A stretch of DNA of 64,000 bases from Melastoma dodecandrum (Eukaryota > Streptophyta > Magnoliopsida > Myrtales > Melastomataceae), in the NCBI GenBank assembly GCA_029817715.1, contig JARUPY010000290.1, positions 3,906,001 to 3,970,000 of the forward strand. Reading direction: 5' to 3'. Below the pieces are notes generated by a model. That model worked only from the letters and a program-made list of their open reading frames with translations, was not told where the DNA came from and did no database searches. Below are positions 34,757-45,678 of the stretch, one piece after another. The stretch's first letter is position 1. Each line of letters starts with the position of its first letter. The translations under genes were made by a program, and so were the position numbers.

Positions 34757-37614
34757 TAGGGGTGAGCAAAAATAATATAATTCCAAATACCGAACCGAAG
34801 TTTTAGCATTTCGGTATTTGAAATTCGGTATTTGGTATACGGTTTTTTGTTCGGTTTTATGTTTATGAAAAAGTTCGGTTCTCGGTAGTTTAGGAAATTT
34901 TATTCGGTGTTCCAAACAAACCGAAATTTAATCGAGCTTACTTTACTTCGGGCTTAATCGGTCATCCCCACGCCCTCTTTCTCCGGCCCGTCCTTCTGTT
35001 CTGTTCCTCCTGCTTCGACGTTTTCCCAAATCGTCGTTGCTTCCTAAATTAGGGTTTCCTTTTGCTTAAACGCGGTGGAGGAACTGCACAAGGAGGTGAC
35101 CTCAACCGAAATCGAAGTAAGCACGAAACATGGGGGATTCGGCTTCCGATCCACAGCCCCATCCAATCTTCTCTTGTATGTGACGAAACTTCCCGATTAT
35201 TTCCAGGTGGGTTACGTGGGGATGCAGTGAAGAGTGATCCACAAGCTGAAGGTGGTGAAGTTTGTGGAAAGAGTTGGGTTTCGTAGCTAGTCTCCCCTCA
35301 TTTGCAATTATTGACCCCCGTTTTGGTCAACCGGCTGTGGAATTTGACCACCATTTTTGCTATCCCTGCCCCTGCTCGCCTCCCTCCTTTCTCTCTTTCC
35401 TCGAACTGCCGCTTCCGTCGTGTTTTTTAAGGTAGTGTATAACGATATCTTCTGTGTTTAAAGCTTCTCTCTCTTTCTTCCCCGCCCCCGCCCTTGTCCT
35501 TGGTTTCCCCCCTTTCCTGGGTTTTTTTTTGGGGGGGAGGGACGTTGCGCCGTCCGTGGTGGATTTGTGATTTTGGGAGTCAAGGTTTGTGTCCTTTGCT
35601 CTGATCTTGTCTGGGTCGCGATTCCATTTGACTAATTCGAAATCGATTGCCCTTGTGTATTCTTTGCGGGCGTCTTGGGTTTATTGGGGTTTTTTTAAGT
35701 TTAATTGGGTGCTTTGGTTTTCTAGTTTAATTGGGGGCACTCCTACTCGTGGAGTTAGGATTAAGTAGATAGAGATAGGTGGGCCATTTAACGGGTGTCA
35801 GCCTACCTGCGATTTTTACCTTTCTTGGTGACATTACCGGCTTGTTTTAACTGTTCCCTTTTGTTGGCCATTATTACTTTAACTGTGCTGCTTTTTTATT
35901 TCCAGCTTGATAGGGAAAATTGCCTCTTGCTCTGGCCCAAAGTACTGTTTAGCAGGCAATTGTCATTCTTTTCTAACTCAATATCATTTAACTATCGAGT
36001 CTTATGTTTTGCCTACATCTGGACATGTCCTTTAATGAAAATGTCTATTTTTGGCTATTAGTGTTTGTGGATCGGGGGTCTTTTGGGTGTTCTTAATAAT
36101 TTCTCACGTAAATTTCTTATGTTTTTCTGCTCTATAGTATCGATGCTTGTAGTTAATATAGTATTTTCTCCTTATGTAGATGAATAGTGATTTTGTGCCG
36201 ATGGTGGGATCATCCGCTAGTCAGTCGGCTTCGATATCCACATCCGTTACCTCTGATGGAAGAATGAGGAAGCAAATGGCTTTGAGATCAGCTTTATGGA
36301 TAGATTATGAGAGATTTGAAGGTCTCGATAGTGTAACGTTGGCATGATGCAAGGCATGTGGAGTATAAGTGAGAGCTAATACTAAGAGAAATAGGACGTC
36401 TTCGTTAAAGAGTCACAATGCGACGTGTAAGAAAATGATAGATATTTGGGAGAAGATATATCTTGACAAGGCTAATGCTATGATTTCTCAAGTGAAAAGC
36501 ACTCTTTATGATATATTTGCTGAGTACAAAAAGAAATGGATTGCGAAGAATGGTGAAGATGTGTTGAGTATGATGGGAGTGATAATGATGCTGTGGATAA
36601 AGGTCAATCATTAAAGGCATCTATAATAGATAGTGATATAAGATTATTGCAAAGGTTGGAGAGAATGAAGAGGAAGAAAGGAGGAGATAAATGTGATAGA
36701 TTAGAGTTGGATAGATATTTGGGAGAAGAACGAAAGTTGCTAATACAAAGTTTGATATTTTGACATATTGGAAAGTCAATGTTATTAGGTTTCTCATACT
36801 TGCCCAAATGGCTCGTGATATTTTAGCCATACCAATCTCCACGGTTGTTTCCGAGTCCGCATTTAGCACAAGTAAGTTTTTCACATCTTCTTAACTCATA
36901 TGAGATGTTCATTCTACTATTTATTTTTCATTTATTCAATATGTAATAGGTGGACGAGTAATTATGTGCACACAAGATTAGATTCGCTAAGGAAACTCAA
37001 GTGAAGTTGAGTTAGACGAAGATCCTTTTGAGCAAGAAAAATTCGAAAATGGTAATGTTTAATTTCATGGTATTCCTTATTAATATTTAATATTTAATAT
37101 TTATATGAAATTAATACTCTTATCTCGTTAATGCTAGGATTGTCCGCACTTATATTGGAATGAGATTAATGTTTCATCGGTGGTTTCAATCTCTTGCAGT
37201 TCAACAATCAAGATTGAAGCGTCTTACGAGACTTGTGGATTTGGAGTTTTTGTTGGATTTTAGCTTGTTGATTTGGATTTTTTTGTTTGGATCTAAGAGC
37301 TTTGATATTGGATTGCGTTTTCTTTAATTTGTTAAAATTATGGGTTTGAATTTTTATTTGTTACGAGCTCTCGAAATTTATGGGTTTGTATTGAATTTCT
37401 TTTTTTTTTTTAATTAGTTTTGGCCCATTAGCAGCCCAATTAAAAATTTGGAAATCCAAATACCAAACCGAAATACCGAAATAATTTCGGTAGTTCGGTA
37501 TTTGGAACTTTGGAATTCGGTTCGGTATTTGAAAGACAAATAATTAAAAATTTGAAATTTGAAATTTCGATATTTTATTTTATTCGGAATCGTTACACCG
37601 AATGCTCACCCTGA
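34757..37614 (+). mobile_element. hAT-family DNA transposon, internally deleted
   Basis: Terminal inverted repeats are TAGGGGTGAGCA (34757-34768) and TGCTCACCCTGA (37603-37614), 10 of 12 matching. They are flanked by a perfect 8-bp duplication GGAGAGAA (34749-34756 and 37615-37622), the size typical of hAT. Subterminal AAATACCGAA-type repeats occur inverted at both ends. The transposase remnant begins at 36181 with a BED zinc-finger part (RMRKQMALRSALW, RNRTSSLKSHNATCKK), broken by TGA at about 36346 and TAA at about 36366. It ends with the dimerisation region (LDRYLGEERK, ILAQMARDILAIPIS, VSESAFST; about 36705-37060), also frameshifted. The catalytic core between them is missing, so it is non-autonomous. 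The left 1.4 kb looks like a gene leader, with a telo-box TTAGGGTTT near 35050. Confidence 0.88.
36181..37060 (+). pseudogene. hAT transposase remnant (BED finger and C-terminal dimerisation region)
   Basis: The two ends of a DAYSLEEPER/RICESLEEPER-like transposase are joined by a short spacer. The BED segment keeps the His and Cys of the second half of the finger, but the first Cys pair is interrupted by stops. The C-terminal part carries a frameshift between EERK and the next family residues, an intron-like GTAAG after ESAFSTS, and stops in the CTQD segment near 36980. Most of the catalytic domain is absent. Confidence 0.8.
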
Positions 37615-37622
37615 GGAGAGAA

Positions 37623-38183
37623 CTTGCCATTTGTAAAAGGAATTAAGCAAAACATCATTCATGAATCGAACTTTTCGTAAATTTTTCTTATTATGCCTTA
37701 AATTAATATATTAAGTCTTTCACGCGTCGTAAATCAAAGGAAAATTTATTCATCATCCTTCCAATTTTCCTTCATAATTTTGTTTTTTTTTCACGAGACT
37801 TATGGATTAAGGTGAAATATGGATGTCAATATCTAATGACACCTTTTGACAAAATCATTTGACTGGAGGTATTTTTTTTATAGTCATTGTCGAACATAAT
37901 ATTCTCAGAACATTGGCTCAAGCTTACACACGTGTCATGGGATAATTTGAAATAAAAAGACTTATTGACCAAATAAAGACACGTAATAATTTTGGCCATC
38001 AGTTCAAATCGGAGGAGCGTCTTCCAGCGGCAGTTTTATAAAATCTGACGGCTGTTATTCGCCCTCCGCTCCAACGTAACCTTTTCCCTTCAACGGTCGG
38101 ATTTCCTCCTCCCCCTTCAAAAAAAGTCCCTCCCCTTTCCGCCGTCATTCCCTTCTCCCGCAACAAATCCATATTCCGCAATC
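37623..38183. other. Spacer with probable promoter of the 38184 gene
   Basis: The left part is AT-rich with no coding sequence; if the SUVH4-like gene once extended further upstream, this is where its next part would have been, but I see no SRA exon. The last about 130 bp are CT-rich and hold CAACGGTCGG at 38091-38100, an AACGG core 88 bp before the ATG that resembles the mitosis-specific activator motif. TATA was not clear. Confidence 0.45.
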
Positions 38184-39398
38184 ATGAGCGTCGTCGGAAT
38201 GCAGGTATGGGACAACGTGGCGTTCGATGGCGAGGAAGCATTCGAGGATTCGTCGACCTTCGTTAAGGCTCTGGATTCCCTCCTGTCGGACGATTCGCTC
38301 AAGGAGAATATGTGCCCGGAGATTGTTGGTTTTGATGAAGAGGACGGTTCAAAGCTAGGGAGGAACCTCGACCAGAAGATCGAGGTCGTCGAGAGGAAGA
38401 TCTCTCATCTGTCGGAGAAATTGAAGGCGCTTCACCTCGAGAAGGCGGGGAGGGATGCTAGGACGGCAGTTCGCGGGAGGATTATCCCGGCAAAGCCGCT
38501 CGAGGAGAATGTTTTGCAGAGGAAAGGCACCCCAGCAAAAGTTGAGCTGAATCGTAGAGGAGTCAGTCTGTGCCCGGCGGAGATATATTCAACTGTGATG
38601 AGATCGCCGAATTTGTCACTTAACAGACCCAAGATCACAGCCAATAGCCCCATGATCCCATCACAGAGTAGAAGGAAGTCATGCTTCTGGAATCTCCATG
38701 AAATCGACGAGCTCAAAGTGACCAAGGAGAGGATGAAGAGCATGGCACCGATGAGTCTAAGTCCTAACCAGGGGAAGATTGCACCCAAGGTCCAGTCCCG
38801 GAAGCAAGGTTTGACCTCGATTGGATCCAAGAAGGGTGGGAAGAAGGAGGAAACCGTGATCTCCTCGATTCAGCCAAAGAGGCTGTTCAAGGATGCAGAG
38901 AAGCAAAAGGACAGGTTGGGGAAGAACCCAGTCAAGGTGGTGGTCAAGCCGGTGCGAGTAGTGGCAAGCAGGTATAACCAGTCGGCAGCGAGTACTGCTA
39001 GGAAAAGATCGCTCCCCAAGAACGAGGAGGAAGCCGGGAGGGTGGAAAAGAGGAGGAATTCCATTGTAGCTGGCAAAGTCAAAAGAAGGTGGGAGATTGT
39101 TCCAGGAGAGGTGGTGGTTTATCACAGCGGCATGGAGGAGAAAGCAGGAGAGGAGGATCAAGAGGAAGAGATATTGACAGAAGCCAAAACGCCCTTGATG
39201 CTAGGGGAGAAGCTAGGCGGGTTAAGGGTGCCAAAGGGGGTGACCGGGGGAAGTCCAAGGGATTCTGTGGCGGCAAAGAGGGTTACTGAGCCGGAAAACA
39301 GAAGGGCTGGGTGGCACTCTGCAAATGACGAGGTTGGTGAGCCAGGAGATGGTTTCAGTCGCTCTCTGAGTTTCCTAGAAGATGGAGAGGCCGAATAG
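38184..39398 (+). CDS. Unknown basic plant protein with KEN motif and short coiled coil
   Basis: The 404-residue single-exon frame has good coding character but I do not recognise the family. The N-terminus is acidic. KEN at residues 40-42 (DSLKENMCPE) matches the APC/C degradation motif. A heptad-like stretch at about 60-90 (LDQKIEVVERKISHLSEKLKALHLEK) suggests a short coiled coil. Next comes a conserved-looking block RRKSCFWNLHEIDELKVTKER (about 163-183), then a long Lys/Arg-rich region with RRWEIVPGEVVVY (about 306-318) and an acidic tail. It could be a nuclear, cell-cycle-regulated protein. The promoter carries an AACGG element. That role is inference; only the intact frame is certain. 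Confidence 0.7.
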   Translation: MSVVGMQVWDNVAFDGEEAFEDSSTFVKALDSLLSDDSLKENMCPEIVGFDEEDGSKLGRNLDQKIEVVERKISHLSEKLKALHLEKAGRDARTAVRGRIIPAKPLEENVLQRKGTPAKVELNRRGVSLCPAEIYSTVMRSPNLSLNRPKITANSPMIPSQSRRKSCFWNLHEIDELKVTKERMKSMAPMSLSPNQGKIAPKVQSRKQGLTSIGSKKGGKKEETVISSIQPKRLFKDAEKQKDRLGKNPVKVVVKPVRVVASRYNQSAASTARKRSLPKNEEEAGRVEKRRNSIVAGKVKRRWEIVPGEVVVYHSGMEEKAGEEDQEEEILTEAKTPLMLGEKLGGLRVPKGVTGGSPRDSVAAKRVTEPENRRAGWHSANDEVGEPGDGFSRSLSFLEDGEAE

Positions 39399-39832
39399 GG
39401 TGCCTGCCAATATGCTACGGCCGAGTTACATGAACTAGTATTGTTGTTAAGGAACATTACCCCCATCAGACAACATAGCATTGATCAGGAAAAGGTCTTT
39501 GATTTAGATGAAACATGTTATAAAAGGGAAAAGGGATAGATAAGTAACTACATTAGCATGTCTGAACGAATCAGAAGCCACAGGCTAAGAGCAAAGGTGG
39601 TTACTAAAATGAGAATTTCAATCGGGATCATCATCCCCCGTTTGCACCGCAGCTTCTTCCTCAGGAACATCATTCCAACCAGCACCTCACCTGCAGCAAT
39701 CAACATGGTGATAATACAAGACTACAAAACTGGACAGGGTTAGTATAAAAATAACGAGGGCTGAAGAACAACATCACCGGGCCTCAGCTACATCCAATGA
39801 TCTCATGGTAGGGTCGTTTGTTTCCGCTATCA
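39399..39832. other. Downstream region of the KEN-motif gene
   Basis: Probably 3' untranslated and intergenic sequence. No coding region, RNA gene or transposon end was recognised. Confidence 0.4.
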
Positions 39833-40190
39833 TGATCACCGTTCCAAAAGCTAGCCTAAGAGGGACCTACTTATATACCACAATGGATGGGCGTCTTCAC
39901 CCAATGTGGGACTCTTTGTCATGCATCAATCAACCACGCTCTGAATCCCGCGCCTACGTGCGCAGGCTGGGCACTAGCTTAACCTAGTCCCGGCACTACT
40001 CTCCTCCACCAGGTCAGACCTCTCATCGGCATCACCCGCCGCGCCGCACGATTACATTTGGAAGGGTGAGATGCTCTGATACCACTTGATACAAGGATTC
40101 CGGGATAAGCACCCCAAAAGCTAGCATCCTACATCGGGATTTAGTATAGTATATAAAGCTTAGCGGACTACTCCATTTATAATTAATTGA
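39833..40190 (-). mobile_element. TRIM-like miniature LTR element remnant
   Basis: On the minus strand TGGTATCAGAGC (40084-40073) matches the common plant initiator-methionine tRNA primer site. Two LTR-like pieces start with TGAT at 39833 and 40087, and each contains CCAAAAGCTAGC (39844 and 40113). The left copy also has the TATATA and CCCAATGTGGGACT blocks typical of TRIM LTRs. There is no coding capacity. The right copy is less conserved and ends are uncertain. Confidence 0.5.
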
Positions 40191-40878
40191 TTTTAGAGTG
40201 AAATTCTGCCGTCGGGCTCGATAAACGGGCCGATTCGATATTTATGATATGAGATCTCGATCAGAAGCACAAATATGGTGAGGGCATGGGCGTTTATTTG
40301 TTGTGATTATTGATCCATGTAAAGCATCCCTCGTGATGAACAACCAACAGTGTGACAACCAAAAAATATACGAGAGAGAGGAGGGGGAGCAATATGAACA
40401 TGACGGCGTGTCAAGTGGTGGTGGGGGAGGAAGAGGTTGTGGAAGCCTCTTCTTCTTAAACATTTATGGCGGGATGCTCTGACTCAAACAGTTCCGTCCT
40501 CCGTTCTTTCATCCCTCTCCTCGCAAAAGCACAGAAAATAAATACCCACTCCTCCTTTCCCCCGGCAGTTTTTCTCGTACAAAATGGATTTCCCCCGGAG
40601 TTGCCAGGTAAAATTAACCCAAACTCTTGTATGAAGTCTACTGGGTTGACTTCTCTGGAGTGTCTGAATTATCGATCTCCCTCGGTTTTGGCAGAAAGGA
40701 CTAGGGTTGACGGTAGACACATTGTTTCTCACCCTTCCTCCCGATTCTTATTGGACGTCCTCAATTTTAGAATTTGATATGCCATGCTGTCTGAATCCCA
40801 GAAACTTGCCATCCCCCCGCCCCGATAGCAAAAGAGGGAACAGATCAAGCACTCTCTCTCACATAGCCGGGAGAGTAT
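40191..40878. other. Intergenic region between TRIM remnant and old LTR fragment
   Basis: Mixed composition with purine-rich runs. Short frames such as 40466-40777 (+) have no recognisable domain. Nothing else could be supported. Confidence 0.35.
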
Positions 40879-42119
40879 TGAGTAACGACCCGAAAATTTC
40901 ACCTTAGACATGTGAGTTAAATTTAAATTTAGTCAAAATTCGACGTGGACACAATAGTTTAGTATTTTTATGGTCAATTGACGTTGTTAGCGAGGCATTA
41001 TCGATGCTGGATTCGATTCTGTGTGATTACGTCATACGAAAAATAAAACGCCGTGACTTAACAACCGTAATCGAGCTCAAGTAACGATTTCTATGTCCTA
41101 TCGTTGCACAATGTGAATTAACTAATGTATTAGTCAGGAATAAAAAGGTTCCAACCTAATAAAATATCTCTCGAATCGGGGAACGTAAATAGCTAGGTGG
41201 AAATTGTTATTAAATAATAATAAGACTATAATACGGGGAAAGGAAAAGAAAAAGGGGGGATCGTTCCTTACCTGACATTTTGGGGGGAGAAAAAGGAACG
41301 TAAATTGTTACCCCATCCGTGGTTCGTTCCCGGAGAGGCGAGAGAGAGATGATGGGAAATGTTGGTGGAAGCGCGGAGAGACAGCCTTCTGCCGCAACCC
41401 CGATTCCAAACGTGAGTGGCTTCTGGTCGGATGAACTCGCCTCTGCGTGGGATTTACGGCCACTCGTTCCTCCCCTTGCTACGAGACGGACGGAAGTGGT
41501 ATTTGGGGGCACTTAAACCCGCTGGTCTCTGAAAGAGCTTGAAAGCCACTAGAGTCTCTGATTAAGGAATTGAAAAATAAGTAATTTGGGAAAATCGACA
41601 TTGGGCTGGCGTGATGGATTCATATACCTTCTGCCGTCTGGTTTATCTATTACTGTGGTCGGAACAGAATGATTTTGGTTTTGGAATTTGTGATTCGATT
41701 TGGGAGAAACTCGTGGGCAGATGGAGGCTGAGTGAGGTCAGCCGTCTGCCCTTCCCCCGTTGGCAAGCTGGTTCTTTATAACTCTGGTTATGCTATTATC
41801 TGACTCTTCGCATGTGTTTGAGATAAGTTACCCGACTATGCGTCGGAGGAAGATGGGGAGGTGGCGCCACTCGCGGTCGCACCTGCTGCCGTTGCACTGG
41901 GCAATCCCGGAGGAGTGGGTGGGGACGCACTGCAGTGGTCCTGGCACCTTGGGAAGAGTTGATATGTGGAGGACGTTTGATTCATGGGAGTCGTGTGTTT
42001 ATTTACTGCTTTATGTACTGCCTTTCGTGATTATATGTTTAATTAGTAATATTACCATTCTGTTGCTGATGTCTGTTGATTGATATTTGTATGATTTCCT
42101 GTATTTGTATAACATTTGT
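40879..42119 (+). mobile_element. Old LTR fragment, left part, split by element B
   Basis: The sequence starts with TGAGTAACGACCCGAAAATT at 40879, a start common in plant gypsy LTRs. The presumed right part (59881-60172) ends GGTCGTTACA. Joined across element B this would be about 1.53 kb, a plausible solo LTR. The flanking five-base sequences (AGTAT and GACTG) do not match, so the interpretation is uncertain. No coding region is recognisable in it. Confidence 0.4.
42115..42119. repeat. Target site duplication TTTGT (left copy, element B)
   Basis: Identical to 59881-59885 beyond the 3' LTR. Confidence 0.92.
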
Positions 42120-44997
42120 TGTAATACCTCAAATTATGGGCTGGAAATCATTAATACTATTCTAAAATAAAATGGCCTAAGCCCATAGACATTAATAGAT
42201 TATTTTGGGCTAATAAAAGGGCCAAATCTATTTAAGCCCAATTCCCATTTATTTTAACCTTATCTTGTCTAACGTTTCCCGTAACAACTCTCAATCAGCA
42301 AGAATCTTCTCTCGCAATTTATTTCTAAAAAAAAAGGATAAGAAGAAAATCTCACCTGATTGCTCCAATCAATCAAATTATTTGATTTCGTCGTTCTGGA
42401 GGCAGGAATTTCCTTCCTTCTTAAGGGGAGGAGCAGAGGCATTTTAAAAGGGGGACACAGGCACGCTCCTAAAAAAAGATCAGGGAGACGCTTCCACCAC
42501 TTTCAGGCTCCTATCTGATCAGACGTACGTTTCCACCATCAGAGGCTCCTCCTGCCACCCGTAGCAACCATCTCCAGCGACCCCAAGGTAGGTCCAGGAA
42601 TCAAAACCGGAAGGAACCCCCGCTATCAACCCAACCAGTGGTCAGGCTCTCCTTCTCGCCAGCGGCCGCAAACGACCAAAGTTCCTGCGGCCACAATTCA
42701 TAGTTCTCCAATCACGGTGGATATCGGTGGGACCTAGACCAGCAACAACGGCGAACCCCCCAAAAGCCTAGTCATCCCCATAGTTAATGATGATTGGTGC
42801 TTAAAGCTTCTCGCGGTTGTACGCCGGCACCGTGGGAAGCCATATCATATTCTGACTTGTTGTTCACTTGTGCAGAATGAGTAGGGACAGAAGAAATCAT
42901 TCGCAGCCATTCCTCTTTTCATCTCGGTTCACACTAACCAATCTTGTCTTCCTCAGAGGCCTTCCCCACTGCTCGACCCATCTCTCAAACGAGCCGAAAC
43001 ATTTCTTCATGATTTGACTCCAAGGATGTCAGTCTCCAACCTTAGAGTACCACCCCCTCCCCCCGCATCGTCAATCTATGCCCAGGACGGACGCCTGGAA
43101 CCAACCCACAAGTCGGAGTTTTAGAAACCCGAACTCCAACGAAAGCGCCAACAAGCCCTGCATCCTCATCCTCAGAAACGGCGGCGCTTCCCCAGTCTCA
43201 GTCGACACCTTGCTTCTACACCCACTTCCCCTCCGGTTCTCGGTGTCCTTAAATCTAATCTTCCGGGCTCCAAATCGCAACACAATCAGCGGCCCTTCCT
43301 CGCCCCGATCACCTCACCAACCAGCCGTACAACAAATGCTCGTCCATTGCCGATTCGCCAAGCCCAAGGTCGCTGAACAGCCGCTTCCAGCCATGACCCT
43401 CCCGTCAACCAGACGCCTTGTAACCGTGGTCCCGTCTCCTCGGCCTTCAACTTACCATTCCATCTCGTCGCGATCGTCATCCGCCTCGCTGCCACATCCA
43501 GCGAAGAAAATTCTCCCAAATCGAGGAAGAGATCTGGTAATGTGCCCTCTTTCCCTCATGAGTTCTCACGAGTCTCTGTGCTTAAATGATTTTTATTTTT
43601 ATTTTTTATTTTTTTTTTGCTATTATTGCCATTATTATTATGCTGACTGCATAAAAACTTTATTAAAATGACAAATCTTAAGTAATTATTAATTCACTTT
43701 TTTGACGTAATCATTTACTCTTACGGTATAAAGTTTTAACATCATTCATTTATATTCCTGATTAAGTGTTATCCAGGGAATGTATTTATTCATCCCTTTT
43801 CTTTATAAAAAAATAAATATTGATTTCATCCGTATGTGCCTTGATAATATGCAGATTTGGTTAAAATGATCTTAAATAAATACCGACGGTAGGAATTATT
43901 TCAATGTCAACTTTTTGAACGGCTTTGATTAACGACTATAACTTGTTTATCATATAATAATTAAACGAATTTAGTCATATGATCGCATTGCTTTTCTTTA
44001 CACACGTTTCTTTTACGCAATTTTGTTGTTTTACATAAGAAATACGCAATTTTCGTTATTTTACACAAGATACTTGCACAATCAAGCTCACCTCAAGTTA
44101 ATTTTAATTATCGATATATTTCATTTAAGAATTTTCTAATCACCTTTTTGTTTATTTTGTATAAAAATTAAACTGAGAATCTCGAGGATTCGACAACGGC
44201 AGACCGGAAGTGTGCAGGAAAGCCTGTGATGGGGGGCTTCACTAAAACGGCCTCGACCGTCGATTTTCAGTCGATGAGGTGTTATCCCGGTTGCTTCAGG
44301 TACATGAGGGAGGTGCGGGCCTCCCGAATTTTTATTTAAGCCACATGTAACGGATTGCGAGCCCAAGTGCATAGGCCCGCAATCACCACCCTTCCCCGCT
44401 CCCTTTGATCTCAATAATTGTCTGTGTCCGTCCGCATGCCTTAGGCCCATAGGATTTTCGTCGCATGTGAATGTTAAACAAATACACATGAGTTCGGGTC
44501 CAACGCCTGAATCGGGTCCAATGCCCGTTAACCAAAAGCAAACCTTTTGGAGCAAACGCCACCTTTTCGCATGTTTAGATGTAAGAGTTAGTAACTAGGA
44601 ATCCCCGAATCTACTCTGGTTTTTCCGACTTAAACCAAGTTTTTTAACTAAGTCGGTGGCGACTCCGTAATAGTTTACCTAGGTTAAACAACAACACATT
44701 TTTACGAAGTCATTTTGGATGAGGGACTGGCGACACGAGCCGCTCCTGGAACCTCCTGAAGCTTCCTCCTCGGGCCATGCGCTTCTTTTCGCCCGTCGCC
44801 TCTTAAGGAGCATGGAGACGATCGGCGAAAAGTCTGGGCAGACCCGGTCAGGAATCGAAGGAGGGACCACCCTGGTCTTTTCCGCAGCGTTCGACGCTCG
44901 AGTCGCGACGCCGACCGGAAGACTCTAGGGGAGCGGGCCCGGATCCTCGGGTCGTCCGAACCGCCGCGCGCGTGCTAGGCCGGAAGGCGCGCGTACA
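42120..44997 (+). repeat. Element B 5' LTR, 2878 bp
   Basis: Starts TGTAATACCTC and ends GCGCGCGTACA. The first kilobase contains a C-rich region, and the last about 860 bp (44136-44997) are the module shared with the element A and solo LTRs. Open frames in it have no known domain. Confidence 0.96.
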
Positions 44998-45004
44998 TCC
45001 CGGA

Positions 45005-45022
45005 TGGCGACTCCGCTGGGGA
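45005..45022 (+). other. Primer-binding site of element B
   Basis: TGGCGACTCCGCTGGGGA lies seven bases after the LTR end and is identical to that of element A. Confidence 0.85.
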
Positions 45023-45678
45023 CTCTGCATGTGGATTCTTTTCGAACGCTCTTACATTTTTAGTCCACATGCGGAGGGGAGTTCTTGTTTGCGCATGTAC
45101 TTGCTTGGCTCGGTGCCTTTTGTTTGGTCTCATGGTTGTGTTCGTTTACTGCTTTCCTAGGCATATCTAGGTGTGCCCGAACCCGGGGCTAGGATTTTTA
45201 GGGGGGTCACCGAAAGGCTCAGCCTGCTGCTATTTGCGGTATGGTTTTTGGCCGGGGCCCCGCCTCCCTCAGTCCGAGGGAGGTTTAGAAGCCTTCATCC
45301 GAGAGTCTAGTATTGCTTGCTCACTACAGGTACCAGACGCCGCATATGCATTTGTTTGTTACTAAGTGACTGCTACCTGTGCAGGGACAGGTCTCAGGTA
45401 TGTTTTGTATGTGATATATATTGTAAGAACTAACCTTGTTCATTTTGCAGCGGTTTGGGTTGGTTGCGGGGGTTTCCTCAATCCCTTTTTCTCCCTTCCC
45501 TATCTCCCTTATTTGCATTATCACATTCATTCGTATTCATTCTGCACGAGTGTCTGTTGATCAATGGTCGATGTATCAACATATTTATATTTATTCAATG
45601 TCATCATTCACCTCACATTAGGATTGGGATTGGATTGTTGTTACAATTGAATGACGTCCAAGCTTGTAGGTTGATCTC
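45023..45678 (+). other. Untranslated leader of element B
   Basis: No coding region. It contains G- and C-rich blocks (about 45205-45290) and a pyrimidine tract ending TTTTGCAG at about 45450 that could be a splice acceptor, but I have no support for use. Confidence 0.5.

Noticed and set aside
34367..34915. 182-codon minus-strand frame around SUVH4-like exon A
   Set aside because: It reads exon A in a different frame and runs into the hAT end. The stretch KPPSVPIQTEDEEASAV might be a relic of the SUVH4 N-terminal region, but I could not support that.
40874..40878. Target duplication for the old LTR around element B
   Set aside because: AGTAT on the left does not match GACTG on the right (60173-60177), so the duplication was not annotated.
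41760..42083. 107-codon plus-strand frame with a hydrophobic C-terminus before element B
   Set aside because: It lies in the presumed old LTR fragment, with no family similarity and no conserved context.
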